From: a bacterium
GTDB taxonomy: Bacteria; AUK180
Reading direction: 5' to 3'
Length of the DNA stretch: 64,000 bases
NCBI GenBank assembly: GCA_023144005.1
Contig: JAGLGN010000022.1
Location: 62,001 to 126,000, forward strand
Shown: in pieces, positions 52,801 to 61,086 of the stretch
Position numbering within the stretch: position 1 is the first letter of the stretch
Layout of the letters: each line of letters begins with the position of its first letter
Program-made: the position numbers and the translations under genes
Notes under the pieces: model-generated
Databases searched by the model: none
Told to the model about the DNA's origin: nothing
What the model saw: only the letters and a program-made list of their open reading frames with translations

Positions 52801-54234
52801 ATGTATCTGGAGAACCTCGGGAAATTGCGGGAATCCAAAGAGGCATATCAGACCGCCCTGATCATTGCGAGGAAGCTAAACTCAATGAATAATGTCGGCT
52901 CAAATTTATCAAATATCGGAGTCATTCATTGCAAGATGGGTGAGATGGAAAAGGGGATGGAGCACTTTCAAAATGCTTTGAAAATATTCCGCCGAATAGG
53001 TGATAATCGTTTTCAGGCAATGGTGCTCAATAATATCGGGCTGATACACAGTAATTGCGGTAACTTGAAAAAGTCCATGGAGGTTCAATTGCAGGCCTAC
53101 CGCCTGCGGAGAAAATCCAATGATAAATACAGTTTGGCGATGAGTTTGTATAATCTTGCGGATCTCAATAATTCATTGGGAAACTACACTAAGGCCAAGG
53201 AGCAATTTGAAAGATCACTAATATTATGTGAGGAGATCGGCCATAAATACGGCATTAATTATATCTATATGAATATGGGAGCTCTGGAATTTCATCTGGG
53301 GCATACTGAAAAAGGGATCGAATATTATCACAAAGCACTTGAACTTAACAGTGAGCTTGGCAATGAATCGGGAATCGGAACATGCTACGGAGGATTGGGT
53401 GAGATATATTGGGAGCTCGAGGAGCTTCGTGAAGCAGAGGATTTTTATTCTAAGCAGGTCGAGATCGATAAGAAGATCGGTAAGAAATTTGATATTCTGA
53501 TCGGTTCTCACCGTCTGGCGGTAGTAACATTTTTTCAGGGTAGGGTGGAAGAAGCTCTGGCCTTTATTAATGCCGCATTGGATAGATCCTCGGGGACGAA
53601 ATCTCCGACATTCTACATTACTGCTTTGCTTTCAAAGGCCGAGATGATTTCTTACCTGGGTGATCACTCGAAGGCGAGGAATCTATATGAAGAAGCTCTT
53701 TCCATAGCAAGAGAGAATAACCTGGATCGGTCGATCTCCTTAATACAAGTCCTACTTCTTGAAGAAACGTTCTTTAGCAATAAGGAATCAGAGATCGAAA
53801 AGCTAAAAACTCTGGTCTTCAGATCCCGCAGGATCTCATATCAAAGATACAGGTCTATCGGAAGGTATTGGGAGCATAGGGGAGAATTCAAAAAGGCGAT
53901 AATGTATTTTAATAAAGCCCTCTCTGAAAAGGGCCTTAAGTTATATCGGAAAAGGACAGATATCGAGCTGTGCCTTGCCGGTGTGTGTTTGAAGAGCAAA
54001 GATAGAAGAGGTACCCGTACGCATATTTCAAAAGCGGGAAAATATACGGAGAAATACGAGCTCAACCTGAATCAATGGACCATTCTGGCGTATAAATACT
54101 TTCTGGATGGAAAATCGGAGAGTTTATCCGCTGCGGAGAATGCCTTTAAAGATCACCTTAAGAATATCCCGGGCAAATATCAGAATTATTTAAAAAAGAA
54201 ATTCAAGAGTCTTTGCGAAGGAAGGATTACTTAA
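49879..54234 (+). CDS. Soluble-adenylyl-cyclase-like protein: two cyclase domains, NTPase, TPRs
   Basis: A 1451-residue cytoplasmic protein. Cyclase domain 1 (about 25-200) has both metal aspartates, D32 in FADISGFT and D82 in FTGDAVLVYF, but lacks the Asn-Arg pair. Domain 2 (about 208-380) has the transition-state pair N329 and R333 in GDTVNTAARLM, but lacks the metal aspartates. This complementary division is the one known for mammalian soluble adenylyl cyclase. A P-loop NTPase follows (GEAGIGKT, 417-424). The C-terminal 600 residues are TPR units. It probably makes cAMP or cGMP. The ATG at 49879 follows CGAGGTG. Confidence 0.9.
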   Translation: MSTTEFRPFLPFSFKISRQLLEDAQGSLLFADISGFTRMSERLARHGHAGTETLTNILNGYFDKMIGIVRKHQGRVLRFTGDAVLVYFQADDIALKAAEEMMNGMKEFKDIQTDHGKFSLHMKTIISTGKWHEFFLGNSQRQELFMCGKLIKKLAAEEDIAKRGEIRIIRDNEKQKPIQGFDRLDIPSPKALLPEGVEKIISKGLYGENRSVACGFLKISGYDESSPDFQYLNTIFNIVLDKVHRYGGTVQLIDNITSHGFKLMILFGAPIAIEGMVKRSVLSLMEITKELKKLADIKFQAGMDQGYVYAGIIGNEWRRIYTVIGDTVNTAARLMGSAGDGELIISENMRRILKKDFDFIAHDPVKVKGKRRNLKRFSPVKKQDLQQERSEFVGRKSEIDSLVGFLTSKGDIAVINGEAGIGKTAIATEYAAIMKEKGYNILWGSTNDLRPSYYTITSILVKNSGINEYDPPSLKKQKFKEHIFKLIRKKRKGVKSHPLYSKITLLGEIFLGLNYPKSTFRNLPNNLKADNLLNALEEYFTVFRKSFLLVLEDLHFASAEEVSLLEKLSAKIIRNSEIAGKILVIKRPRLAQFYIPEDIRGIALNITGLERSDVKQFIVKMLKNHPLSGKLTTYIIAKTEGNPFYLDQYLQYLKEKGYIQLKNEKWVTSKEFSIDSLPENVFSMIMARIDRLGEKTKESLRIASVVGLEFKKDVVESILRAPVNSALLQSLDEKLTYMKSIIELEYIFSHAIIRDVIYDSILKRKRTNIHKEIAEILLEKSPAEAEVSELAAYHFLRADEFEKALQYSLMAAEYAKQSFRNDDALGHFADAENLVKRKFPDKLDEMFRIKTQKGELLSLRSLADAAERSYKEALALAKGLKDTRKVLASCFNLIMFNINQGKYKEGLKICVEAKKYINGKEDKMLKARIFVSEAQLYYFTDQYDKQFESLDIVEGLIDMNSPSLVLCTYISNRGMYLENLGKLRESKEAYQTALIIARKLNSMNNVGSNLSNIGVIHCKMGEMEKGMEHFQNALKIFRRIGDNRFQAMVLNNIGLIHSNCGNLKKSMEVQLQAYRLRRKSNDKYSLAMSLYNLADLNNSLGNYTKAKEQFERSLILCEEIGHKYGINYIYMNMGALEFHLGHTEKGIEYYHKALELNSELGNESGIGTCYGGLGEIYWELEELREAEDFYSKQVEIDKKIGKKFDILIGSHRLAVVTFFQGRVEEALAFINAALDRSSGTKSPTFYITALLSKAEMISYLGDHSKARNLYEEALSIARENNLDRSISLIQVLLLEETFFSNKESEIEKLKTLVFRSRRISYQRYRSIGRYWEHRGEFKKAIMYFNKALSEKGLKLYRKRTDIELCLAGVCLKSKDRRGTRTHISKAGKYTEKYELNLNQWTILAYKYFLDGKSESLSAAENAFKDHLKNIPGKYQNYLKKKFKSLCEGRIT

Positions 54235-54236
54235 CA

Positions 54237-54252
54237 AGGCATTCTTCTGCCT
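54237..54252. terminator. Short bidirectional hairpin between convergent genes
   Basis: AGGCA (54237-54241), loop TTCTTC, TGCCT (54248-54252), then ATTTT on the plus strand. It lies between the convergent stops of the cyclase and the SGNH gene. The stem is only 5 bp. Confidence 0.4.
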
Positions 54253-55285
54253 ATTTTGATTGATTATCCAATAGTGATCTGACATGCTCCTTAAGATGCT
54301 TTGAAAAAGATAGGTTTCCTTGTACATTCGGATGAAAAGTTGCATCCAACTCCCCTGGTTTGGGAATATGCAATGTAGATGTTATTCCGTTATCTTCGGC
54401 GATTTTTGAAAGTCGTGTGAATTGTTCATGAAAATGTTCTTTTTTTCCAAAAGCGCCATCAGAGCTCATAAGAAAATTACCAAGGAATACTATGCTGACA
54501 TTAAAATCTTTCCTGAAATGATCTAGGAGAAAGGAGAATCGCCTACCTGCTTCGTTGAATTGCTTGGGATTATCACAGAAAAATCTGTATGATCCTTCTC
54601 CTTGAGAGTCTCTGTCGAATATTTCGTCCTTTGTTCTTCTATCAAGGTTCCAAGTGTACAACAGATTTGCAAGGGGAGAAGAGATCGCAAGCCTCGGCAT
54701 GATCTCTTTGACCGGTTCGATGATCTTGTAGTTGTTCCCTCCATCTGTCAGTGTAATTGTAGGCAGATATCCGCTTCCGTCCAAGAGTTGAAGAGTGTCG
54801 TTGCCAAGAAAAAACACAATGATAATATTTGAACCTCTCAGAATGCCGGCGGTTCTGGCGATTTGATAGTATTGTGCGGGTGAAGCTCCCGTAACTCCCA
54901 TATTGTAAAGGTAGATGTCGCCACTGTCTCTGTTTACAATTGATGTTGCAAGGTCCTTATCTGCCACAAAACAGTCCAATTGAGAATCCCCGAGAACGAA
55001 AAAAGGTATTTCACCTTCAATGCTCCGGAGATTCCTGTTTCCGTAAGGGCCCGTTCGGACAGTAGCCTCTTTTGCGTCTTTATTGTAATTTCGGTTGTGC
55101 TTCAATCCTGCGATCTTATCGTTTACATAAAGGCCATAACCGTCATCCCCTCTGTTGAAACCGCTTGCAGCCCAGCGGATCCGTAATTGCATATCCATGG
55201 CGAGAGTAATGAGAATTATTAGGAAAAACAGGAAGAGAGGAATTTTGATCAGAATAGTGCTTAGGATTTTTCTTTTACTCTTCAT
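54251..55285 (-). CDS. Membrane-anchored SGNH/GDSL-type hydrolase
   Basis: A 344-residue protein. An N-terminal helix (KIPLFLFFLIILITLAMDM) anchors it, and the rest is predicted periplasmic. The SGNH blocks are FVLGDSQLD (Ser), NMGVTGASP (Gly), FFLGNDT (Asn), and DATFHPNVQG (Asp and His). The wide spacing is usual for members that remove acyl or acetyl groups from glycans or lipids, but the substrate is unknown. A very short intergenic gap separates it from the convergent cyclase. The lipid kinase gene follows upstream on the same strand after 59 bases. Confidence 0.78.
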   Translation of the reverse strand: MKSKRKILSTILIKIPLFLFFLIILITLAMDMQLRIRWAASGFNRGDDGYGLYVNDKIAGLKHNRNYNKDAKEATVRTGPYGNRNLRSIEGEIPFFVLGDSQLDCFVADKDLATSIVNRDSGDIYLYNMGVTGASPAQYYQIARTAGILRGSNIIIVFFLGNDTLQLLDGSGYLPTITLTDGGNNYKIIEPVKEIMPRLAISSPLANLLYTWNLDRRTKDEIFDRDSQGEGSYRFFCDNPKQFNEAGRRFSFLLDHFRKDFNVSIVFLGNFLMSSDGAFGKKEHFHEQFTRLSKIAEDNGITSTLHIPKPGELDATFHPNVQGNLSFSKHLKEHVRSLLDNQSK

Positions 55286-55344
55286 ATCGATAGTTTAATG
55301 TATTGCAGGGCAAAAAATAGATATTTGAAATCTCGATAACCAGA

Positions 55345-56250
55345 TCATTTTACCGGGGGAACTATGGGAGCAAGGATGCTTAAATAATGCGGAATAATGG
55401 AAATGTCCAGCCTCTTGGCGCAGAAGAGCTCTCCGTCACGCTGAAAATCTGTGAATTTATCGCTGAGGATCGAAATATTCTTTCCTTTATACTGCTTGAC
55501 ATGTTTTTTTATCTTCATGTGCTGACCGATATAGAGAAGCGGAAATAGAGTAAATAACTTGAATTTCGACATACCGTGTATCACTATGACATTCAACAAT
55601 CCGTCATCAAGCACTGAATCGGGTGAGATCATCATTCCATTGCCGAAAAACCTGCCATTGGCAACGGCGATTATACTGGTCTGCTCGAATTTATGCCTCT
55701 GTCCGTCGACTGATAGGATCAGGTCTTTATATTCATGATACTTGAGTGCGTGATAGAATCCCGAGGCATAACCATGTTTCCCCTCAAGAAGACGGATTAC
55801 ATCCGCGTCGATACCGCACCCCATAACATTCAAAAAACTAAAATCATTTACCTTTCCGATATCGATCGGCCGCGCCACATAGCTCTTCATTTTCTTCAGG
55901 CACTTGAACGGATTCTTCTCCAGCTTCAATCCCAAAACGAAATCATTTCCGGAGCCCGCCGGGATAAGCCCCAGATCCACATGAACTCCTGTCATGCCGT
56001 GAATAACTTCATTATGCGTTCCGTCTCCCCCTACCGACACAATGGTTTTTACCCCGTCCTTGATCGCTTCTTTGGTAAGCTTCGTGGCGTGTTGAGGTCC
56101 ATTAGTTATCTCGATACGGTCCAGGACATCTTCAAAATGCTCATGTATCAGATCTATGAATTTCTTAAGTTTAGCGGGTTTTTTAATTCTTCCCGCATGC
56201 GGATTAATGATAAATCTCCAGGATCTTGGAAGCCCGGATCGCTTATTCAA
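55345..56250 (-). CDS. Diacylglycerol kinase-family lipid kinase (DagK/YegS-like)
   Basis: A 301-residue enzyme. The DAGKc opening FIINPHAGRIKKPAKLKKF, the nucleotide-binding VSVGGDGTHNEVIHGM and GLIPAGSGNDF motifs are intact. Such enzymes phosphorylate diacylglycerol or related lipids at the membrane. The start is TTG at 56250, with AGGGGAG upstream on the minus strand; no ATG fits the family N-terminus. It may be cotranscribed with the SGNH hydrolase that follows. Confidence 0.88.
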   Translation of the reverse strand: MNKRSGLPRSWRFIINPHAGRIKKPAKLKKFIDLIHEHFEDVLDRIEITNGPQHATKLTKEAIKDGVKTIVSVGGDGTHNEVIHGMTGVHVDLGLIPAGSGNDFVLGLKLEKNPFKCLKKMKSYVARPIDIGKVNDFSFLNVMGCGIDADVIRLLEGKHGYASGFYHALKYHEYKDLILSVDGQRHKFEQTSIIAVANGRFFGNGMMISPDSVLDDGLLNVIVIHGMSKFKLFTLFPLLYIGQHMKIKKHVKQYKGKNISILSDKFTDFQRDGELFCAKRLDISIIPHYLSILAPIVPPVK

Positions 56251-56397
56251 TTGTTAAATCTCCCCTTTATCGTTATTCTAAGATAATTTTGATTGAATGT
56301 CAAAATATTTATATCATATCTCTCAATCACTCGCTCACTCACTTGAATAGCGCCTGTGATTTTGGCATACTACAGTATAACAGTATCGGAGGGTTGG

Positions 56398-57036
56398 ATG
56401 AAGAAGTGGATTTGCATTTCCCTTTTACTTATTACGGGCTTTCTTTTTAACGGATTTTGCGCAGAAACCATTGAAATTGAAATAACAGAAGTTCCCTATG
56501 TGCAGCCGTATGCGTTTTTAGGGATCACCTTTGAAACGGGCGGGCAGCGCAGTGTCGGATTGACAGCTGATGCGGATTCTCAGATCGATCCAAAGGAGAT
56601 GAACTTCTCCATCTGGATGATGTCGGCCAGGCATAATCAGGACTTTCAATTTCAAACGCACCTTGGCTATCGGGGAATAGACATCACAGAGCTTCAGGTA
56701 GAAAATCTTGCAAGCATATCAGGATTTGAGATCTTCCTGGGCGGAAGATTCTTCCCGAGATATCCTACATTTTCACTGAGCAGACTACCGGTTCGCCTTA
56801 CCCTTTCTGTGCTGGGAGGCCTTTCGATGCTCGGTAATAATTTCAACTTTGGAATGATTATAAGCGCTGGCCTTATCATCACTTCGGGGGACAGCCCTAC
56901 CGGGATAACCATGGAAATCGGCTACCGGCCCGGTAATACATATATACATGAACCCGATTATTCATCCTCAAATCAGATATCCCTTACGATAGAAGCGTCA
57001 TGGATATTCAGGATAGGATTTCTTTTTGCTCCTTAG
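56398..57036 (+). CDS. Small exported beta-rich protein, probable outer-membrane barrel
   Basis: A 212-residue protein. MKKWICISLLLITGFLFNGFCA is a signal peptide. The mature part has alternating-hydrophobicity strands (YAFLGITFETGG, FQTHLGYRGIDI, LTLSVLGGLSML, GMIISAGLIITSG) and ends WIFRIGFLFAP. An eight-strand barrel is a reasonable reading, with no family recognised. GGAGG lies before ATG 56398; longer frames from 56356 lack a ribosome-binding site. It stands alone. Confidence 0.7.
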   Translation: MKKWICISLLLITGFLFNGFCAETIEIEITEVPYVQPYAFLGITFETGGQRSVGLTADADSQIDPKEMNFSIWMMSARHNQDFQFQTHLGYRGIDITELQVENLASISGFEIFLGGRFFPRYPTFSLSRLPVRLTLSVLGGLSMLGNNFNFGMIISAGLIITSGDSPTGITMEIGYRPGNTYIHEPDYSSSNQISLTIEASWIFRIGFLFAP

Positions 57037-57040
57037 CATT

Positions 57041-57069
57041 GGGGCCGGTGGTAGACAAAGTAGACATTT
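57041..57069. repeat. Divergent GGGACGGTGG-type element
   Basis: GGGCCGGTGGTAGACAAAG differs at a few bases from those at 6203 and 39920. It lies immediately after the small barrel gene, in line with the other copies that follow genes. Confidence 0.5.
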
Positions 57070-57220
57070 GCTTCTGATGTAAAGGTGTGAAACCGCGATT
57101 ATTTCTTAATTGCGGGTCCGCTATTGTTGAATTTCAGCCTCAAATCCTTTCATTTTACCTCAATAGATGCTATAATGTCGCGTTATCTATTGAATTTCAA
57201 TCGGTAAACAGGAAATAAAT

Positions 57221-58918
57221 ATGACAGATCTAAATCAATTTGAAGCCCTCGGACTCGACGAAAGGTCCTTGATGGCACTTGACAAAAAGGGGTTCGAAGA
57301 ACCCACACCAATTCAAAAAGAAGTAATACCAATACTTTTAAAAAATGAGGTCGATGTTATCGGCCAAGCGATGACAGGAACAGGGAAAACAGCCGCATTC
57401 GGGCTCCCCATCATTGAGAATCTTGATATGGGGGTTACTCATGTTCAAGCGATCATTCTTACTCCGACAAGGGAGCTCGCGATACAAGTTGCGGAAGAGA
57501 TATACTCCCTTAGAGGCGGCCGCAGATTCAAGGTACTTCCCATATACGGCGGACAGAGCATTTCGGGACAGCTCAGAAGACTCAAGAGCGGTGTTGAGAT
57601 AGTAGTCGGCACGCCCGGCAGGGTACTGGATCATATCGGAAGAAAAACATTGGACCTCAGCAAGATATCATTTCTTGTTCTGGACGAGGCTGATGAAATG
57701 CTCAATATGGGATTTATAGACGATATCGAGACCATCATTGAAGCTACGAACGATACCAAGAGAGTTGCGCTGTTCTCCGCTACAATGCCCGCCAGGATCA
57801 GGCAATTGTCAAAGAAATATATGGGAGAGACAAAACTGATAAGAGTTGAAAACAAGCAGCTGACAACAGATCTTACCGAGCAGATATATTTCGAGGTGAA
57901 TAAAAGGGATAAACTGGAAGCGCTCTGCAGGATCATAGACCTTGAGAATGAATTCTACGGGTTGATCTTCTGCAGGACCAAGGTGGCGGTTGATGAGCTT
58001 GCGAATAGATTGATCGACAGAGGCTACAATGCCGATGGGCTGCACGGAGATATTTCACAGCAGATGCGGATAAGGATCCTGGATAAATTTAAAGAAAAAC
58101 GCACCATGATCCTGGTGGCAACGGATGTAGCGGCCAGAGGGCTGGATGTACAGGACTTGAGTCATGTTATTAATTATTCCCTTCCTCAGGACCCCCTGTC
58201 GTATATTCACAGGATAGGAAGGACCGGCAGGGCCGGCAAGACAGGAACCGCCATAACATTTATTACCCCGGATGAATACAGGAAATTATCCTATATTAAG
58301 AGAGAGGCCAAGACAGATATTCAAAAAGGTACGCTTCCTGAAGTCGAAGAGATAATCGATCTTAAGAGAAACAATATTATTACAAAGATCGATGCGGCGG
58401 TTAAGGAAGAAACCGGCATATTGTATAAGAAAATGGCACAGCAGCTTCTTCAGGAGAATTATCCGGAAGATGTCATCGCGGCTATTATTAAAATGACATA
58501 CTCGGATGAGCTTGACGCAAGCAATTACACTAAGATGAGGGCCGGGAGAAAGGACCGCGGTATAGAGGGAGAAGGCAAGACGAGAGTTTTTGTCTCACTT
58601 GGAAAAAAAGATGGCTATACACCGAAAAAAGTAGTGGAATTCATCAAAAATTCAATAAAGATCAAAGACCGTTTTATCGACGATGTTACCGTAATGACAG
58701 ATTTTTCCTTTGTAACACTTCCTTATCAGGATGCCGAAGAGATCATTGCCCTCTTCAAGAAGAAAGCCAAGGGAAAACTTCCGCTTATCACGAAGGCGAA
58801 TAAGCCTTCAGGCGGCGGCAACTCCAGAAAGAACTTCAAAGGCAAGAAAAGCTACAAAGGAAAACGCGAAGGTAAAAGGAGCTTTAAGGGCAGGCCCGCG
58901 AGAAAGCGAGACAAATAG
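57221..58918 (+). CDS. DEAD-box RNA helicase (CsdA/DbpA type)
   Basis: A 565-residue ATP-dependent RNA helicase. The Q motif is followed by A50-M-T-G-T-G-K-T57, TPTRELAIQ, TPGRVLDH, LVLDEADEML, FSAT and HRIGRTGRAG. A C-terminal RNA-binding domain of the DbpA/CsdA type (TRVFVSLGKKDGYTPKKVVEF) is followed by a basic Gly/Lys/Arg-rich tail. It probably assists ribosome assembly or cold-shock RNA turnover. AGGAAAT precedes the ATG. A TATAAT lies at 57170-57175. Confidence 0.95.
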   Translation: MTDLNQFEALGLDERSLMALDKKGFEEPTPIQKEVIPILLKNEVDVIGQAMTGTGKTAAFGLPIIENLDMGVTHVQAIILTPTRELAIQVAEEIYSLRGGRRFKVLPIYGGQSISGQLRRLKSGVEIVVGTPGRVLDHIGRKTLDLSKISFLVLDEADEMLNMGFIDDIETIIEATNDTKRVALFSATMPARIRQLSKKYMGETKLIRVENKQLTTDLTEQIYFEVNKRDKLEALCRIIDLENEFYGLIFCRTKVAVDELANRLIDRGYNADGLHGDISQQMRIRILDKFKEKRTMILVATDVAARGLDVQDLSHVINYSLPQDPLSYIHRIGRTGRAGKTGTAITFITPDEYRKLSYIKREAKTDIQKGTLPEVEEIIDLKRNNIITKIDAAVKEETGILYKKMAQQLLQENYPEDVIAAIIKMTYSDELDASNYTKMRAGRKDRGIEGEGKTRVFVSLGKKDGYTPKKVVEFIKNSIKIKDRFIDDVTVMTDFSFVTLPYQDAEEIIALFKKKAKGKLPLITKANKPSGGGNSRKNFKGKKSYKGKREGKRSFKGRPARKRDK

Positions 58919-58954
58919 AGAAGATTGTTCAAAAGTTGAAATGTTCAAAAGTTC

Positions 58955-59052
58955 CAGGTTATGCTTCGCAGATCACAAGGAACAAGTGCACAAGTGTGTA
59001 AGGGAAAAGGAAATACATCCGTAACCGGAAAATCATTATTTCGTTTACCCCA
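58955..59052. repeat. Shared intergenic block ending in the 145-bp repeat terminus
   Basis: CTTCGCAGATCACAAGG, CACAAGTGTGTAAGGGAA and ACATCCGTAACCGGAAAATC follow in order. The same pieces occur at 46890-47000 and 61912-62035. Confidence 0.55.
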
Positions 59053-59128
59053 TTAATTTACTCTCGCAAGAAACATCTGAAAAATTTGACATAATCGCAT
59101 CCTTCGCTTACAATATCCATAAGTGATT

Positions 59129-59155
59129 AGTGCTCTGATTCACAAATACGATGAC
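59129..59155 (+). repeat. Solitary MITE end upstream of the TPR gene
   Basis: AGTGCTCTGATTCACAAATACGATG is nearly identical to the left end of MITE copy A. It lies about 25 bases before the ATG of the TPR gene. Confidence 0.55.
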
Positions 59156-59177
59156 TGGGACTATGGAATACTGAAAT

Positions 59178-60716
59178 ATGGATATGAAAACAGCATTAGA
59201 TAAAAAATCATTAGACGATTTGATGTTCAGGGCAGTGATCGGAAAAACGGCGATCGAGTCAGTAATTGGGAAACCGCAGGATGCTTTGGCATCTATTTCC
59301 AAAGGGATTAAGTTTTCGCAAAAGATAAATGCCCGGAAAAAAGAAGCGGATTGTCTCATTTCGCAGAGCTCGGTCTGGAAATCAATAGCAAAATACAAAA
59401 ATATGCAAAAATCAGCACATACTGCGATGAAGATATTTTCTGATCTTAACGATATTGTTGGCAAGGCCAATTGTATCAAAGATCTCGGCTATGCGGAAAG
59501 CAGATTAGGCAATTTCCATGATTGCCTTGAGCACTACAAGGAAGCATTGAAATTATTGGACACTTGTGATGCAGAAGAGGGCAAAAGTAGTCTGCTAAAT
59601 AGTATGGGTCTGACAGAGGCGCATCTGGGGCATTATGAAGAATCCATGAAATGCTTTAGACAGGCATTGAAAATTGCTCAGGATATGAATGGTCGGCTGC
59701 TGGAATCTAATATCATCTGCAATATGGCTGATGTTGAATACAAGATGGGGAATTATTCCGGGTCACTTGAACTCTTCAGGAGCGTTCTTCCTGCGATTAA
59801 AGAAATGGGAGATGTTAAAAGCCTTGCGACATCTTTAAACGAGATAGGCCTGATCGAGATCAAGAGGGAGAACTTTTCTGCCGCCCTGAAGTATTTGGAG
59901 AAGGCCCTGCGCCTTCGTGTTGATTCAGGAGATATTGAAGGTGAGGGGATAAGCGTCAATTCAATCGGATTTATCTACTTCAACAAATGTGATTATACAA
60001 AAGCCAGAAAATATTTTACGCGGTCTTTGAAGATCAGGGAAGAGATCGGTAATTTGATCGGACAGGCATACAGTTTACATAATCTTGGTTCAATTGACGA
60101 TGTTTTCGGTGATTATAACCAGGCAAAGAGCAGAAAAAAACGATCTTATGTGATCTTTAAGCAGATAGGCAATCCATCAGGTGAATCGCACACACTGAAC
60201 AGCTTGGGCGTATTGGAGATGGATTGGGGTAATTATGCCTCGGCTGAAAGATATTTCAGAAAATCATTGGCCCTCGCGAGGAAACTGGGAATTAAAGATC
60301 TGCAGCGCCGTACCCTTCTAAATATTTCTGAGCTGTATCTTCTCATGTTCGATCCGGTGAAAGCAAAGGTAGAGTTGGAACAGGTGGAGCTACTTACGAA
60401 AGAAGTAAATTCTAAAATGGCAGCCTTGGCTTATGCGATGCTTTCTATTCGATTAGAAGTATTTGCGCAAGGGTTGAATTCGAAGATTTCAAAGGAATTC
60501 AATGAAGTAATATCAGAATTCGACTCGCTCGGAAAACCGCTTTTGACCGGTGCGGCTCATTATAACCTGGCCTGGGCTGCTTTCAATTCTCAGGCGGGAT
60601 CTTCCCAGAGAGGGGATCTCTATCGGATATCATTACAGAAAGCAGAAAAGATTTTCAAACGGATAAAAGCGAAAAAGTGGCTGGATAAGCTTGCCGCAAT
60701 CCGATTAGTGGATTAA
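59178..60716 (+). CDS. TPR-repeat protein (512 aa)
   Basis: A cytoplasmic protein with about ten tetratricopeptide units, such as DLGYAESRLGNFHDCLEHYKEALKL, SMGLTEAHLGHYEESMKCFRQALKI, EIGLIEIKRENFSAALKYLEKALRL. It has no signal peptide. Its C-terminal segment (EKIFKRIKAKKWLDKLA) resembles that of the protein at 41878. It is homologous in style to the TPR part of the cyclase. No clear Shine-Dalgarno sequence precedes the ATG at 59178. A solitary MITE end is close upstream. Confidence 0.82.
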   Translation: MDMKTALDKKSLDDLMFRAVIGKTAIESVIGKPQDALASISKGIKFSQKINARKKEADCLISQSSVWKSIAKYKNMQKSAHTAMKIFSDLNDIVGKANCIKDLGYAESRLGNFHDCLEHYKEALKLLDTCDAEEGKSSLLNSMGLTEAHLGHYEESMKCFRQALKIAQDMNGRLLESNIICNMADVEYKMGNYSGSLELFRSVLPAIKEMGDVKSLATSLNEIGLIEIKRENFSAALKYLEKALRLRVDSGDIEGEGISVNSIGFIYFNKCDYTKARKYFTRSLKIREEIGNLIGQAYSLHNLGSIDDVFGDYNQAKSRKKRSYVIFKQIGNPSGESHTLNSLGVLEMDWGNYASAERYFRKSLALARKLGIKDLQRRTLLNISELYLLMFDPVKAKVELEQVELLTKEVNSKMAALAYAMLSIRLEVFAQGLNSKISKEFNEVISEFDSLGKPLLTGAAHYNLAWAAFNSQAGSSQRGDLYRISLQKAEKIFKRIKAKKWLDKLAAIRLVD

Positions 60717-61086
60717 TTCAGGCGTGATATTTTTGAAAATATTTGGAAAATGTGATACCATTTGCCGGGAATATACAGGCCCGTAGATTTTAGTGTGCTG
60801 TTTTATAATGACATTGACCCTGGAATATTTAGTTTTGAGTCAATTCCAATGAACGATGAGTGCGGCGTACCCTTGGTGGTCCGTGAGCGAAGAGAGAGGA
60901 AGAAATTGACCAAAGATGATATTCCCTTCGGGCAGATGCTCTTTTTCTGTCTTCGGCGTTGCTCGTCCCTTACATACCGCGCTGGGTATGCGACGGTCCT
61001 TGCGCCTTGAATACGGAATAAAAATAGCATCAGCCATTGTTAATGTATTTATGAAACAGAACACTTAGTACCCATAGGAGGAAATG
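60717..61086. other. Gene-free stretch occupied by MITE copy B
   Basis: Between the TPR and DUF4476 genes I see only the 274-bp element and short flanks. GGAGG at 61077-61081 is the ribosome-binding site of the next gene. Confidence 0.7.
60792..61065 (-). mobile_element. MITE-like element, copy B (274 bp)
   Basis: Ends AGTGTGCTGTTTTATAATG and TTTATGAAACAGAACACT are imperfect inverted repeats. The interior matches copy A in inverted orientation (CGTACCCTTGGTGGTCCGT, then GATGCTCTTTTTCTGTCTTC). Flanks TTTTA and TTAGT both carry TTA beside the element if its first and last bases are excluded, so a short target duplication is possible. Confidence 0.75.
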
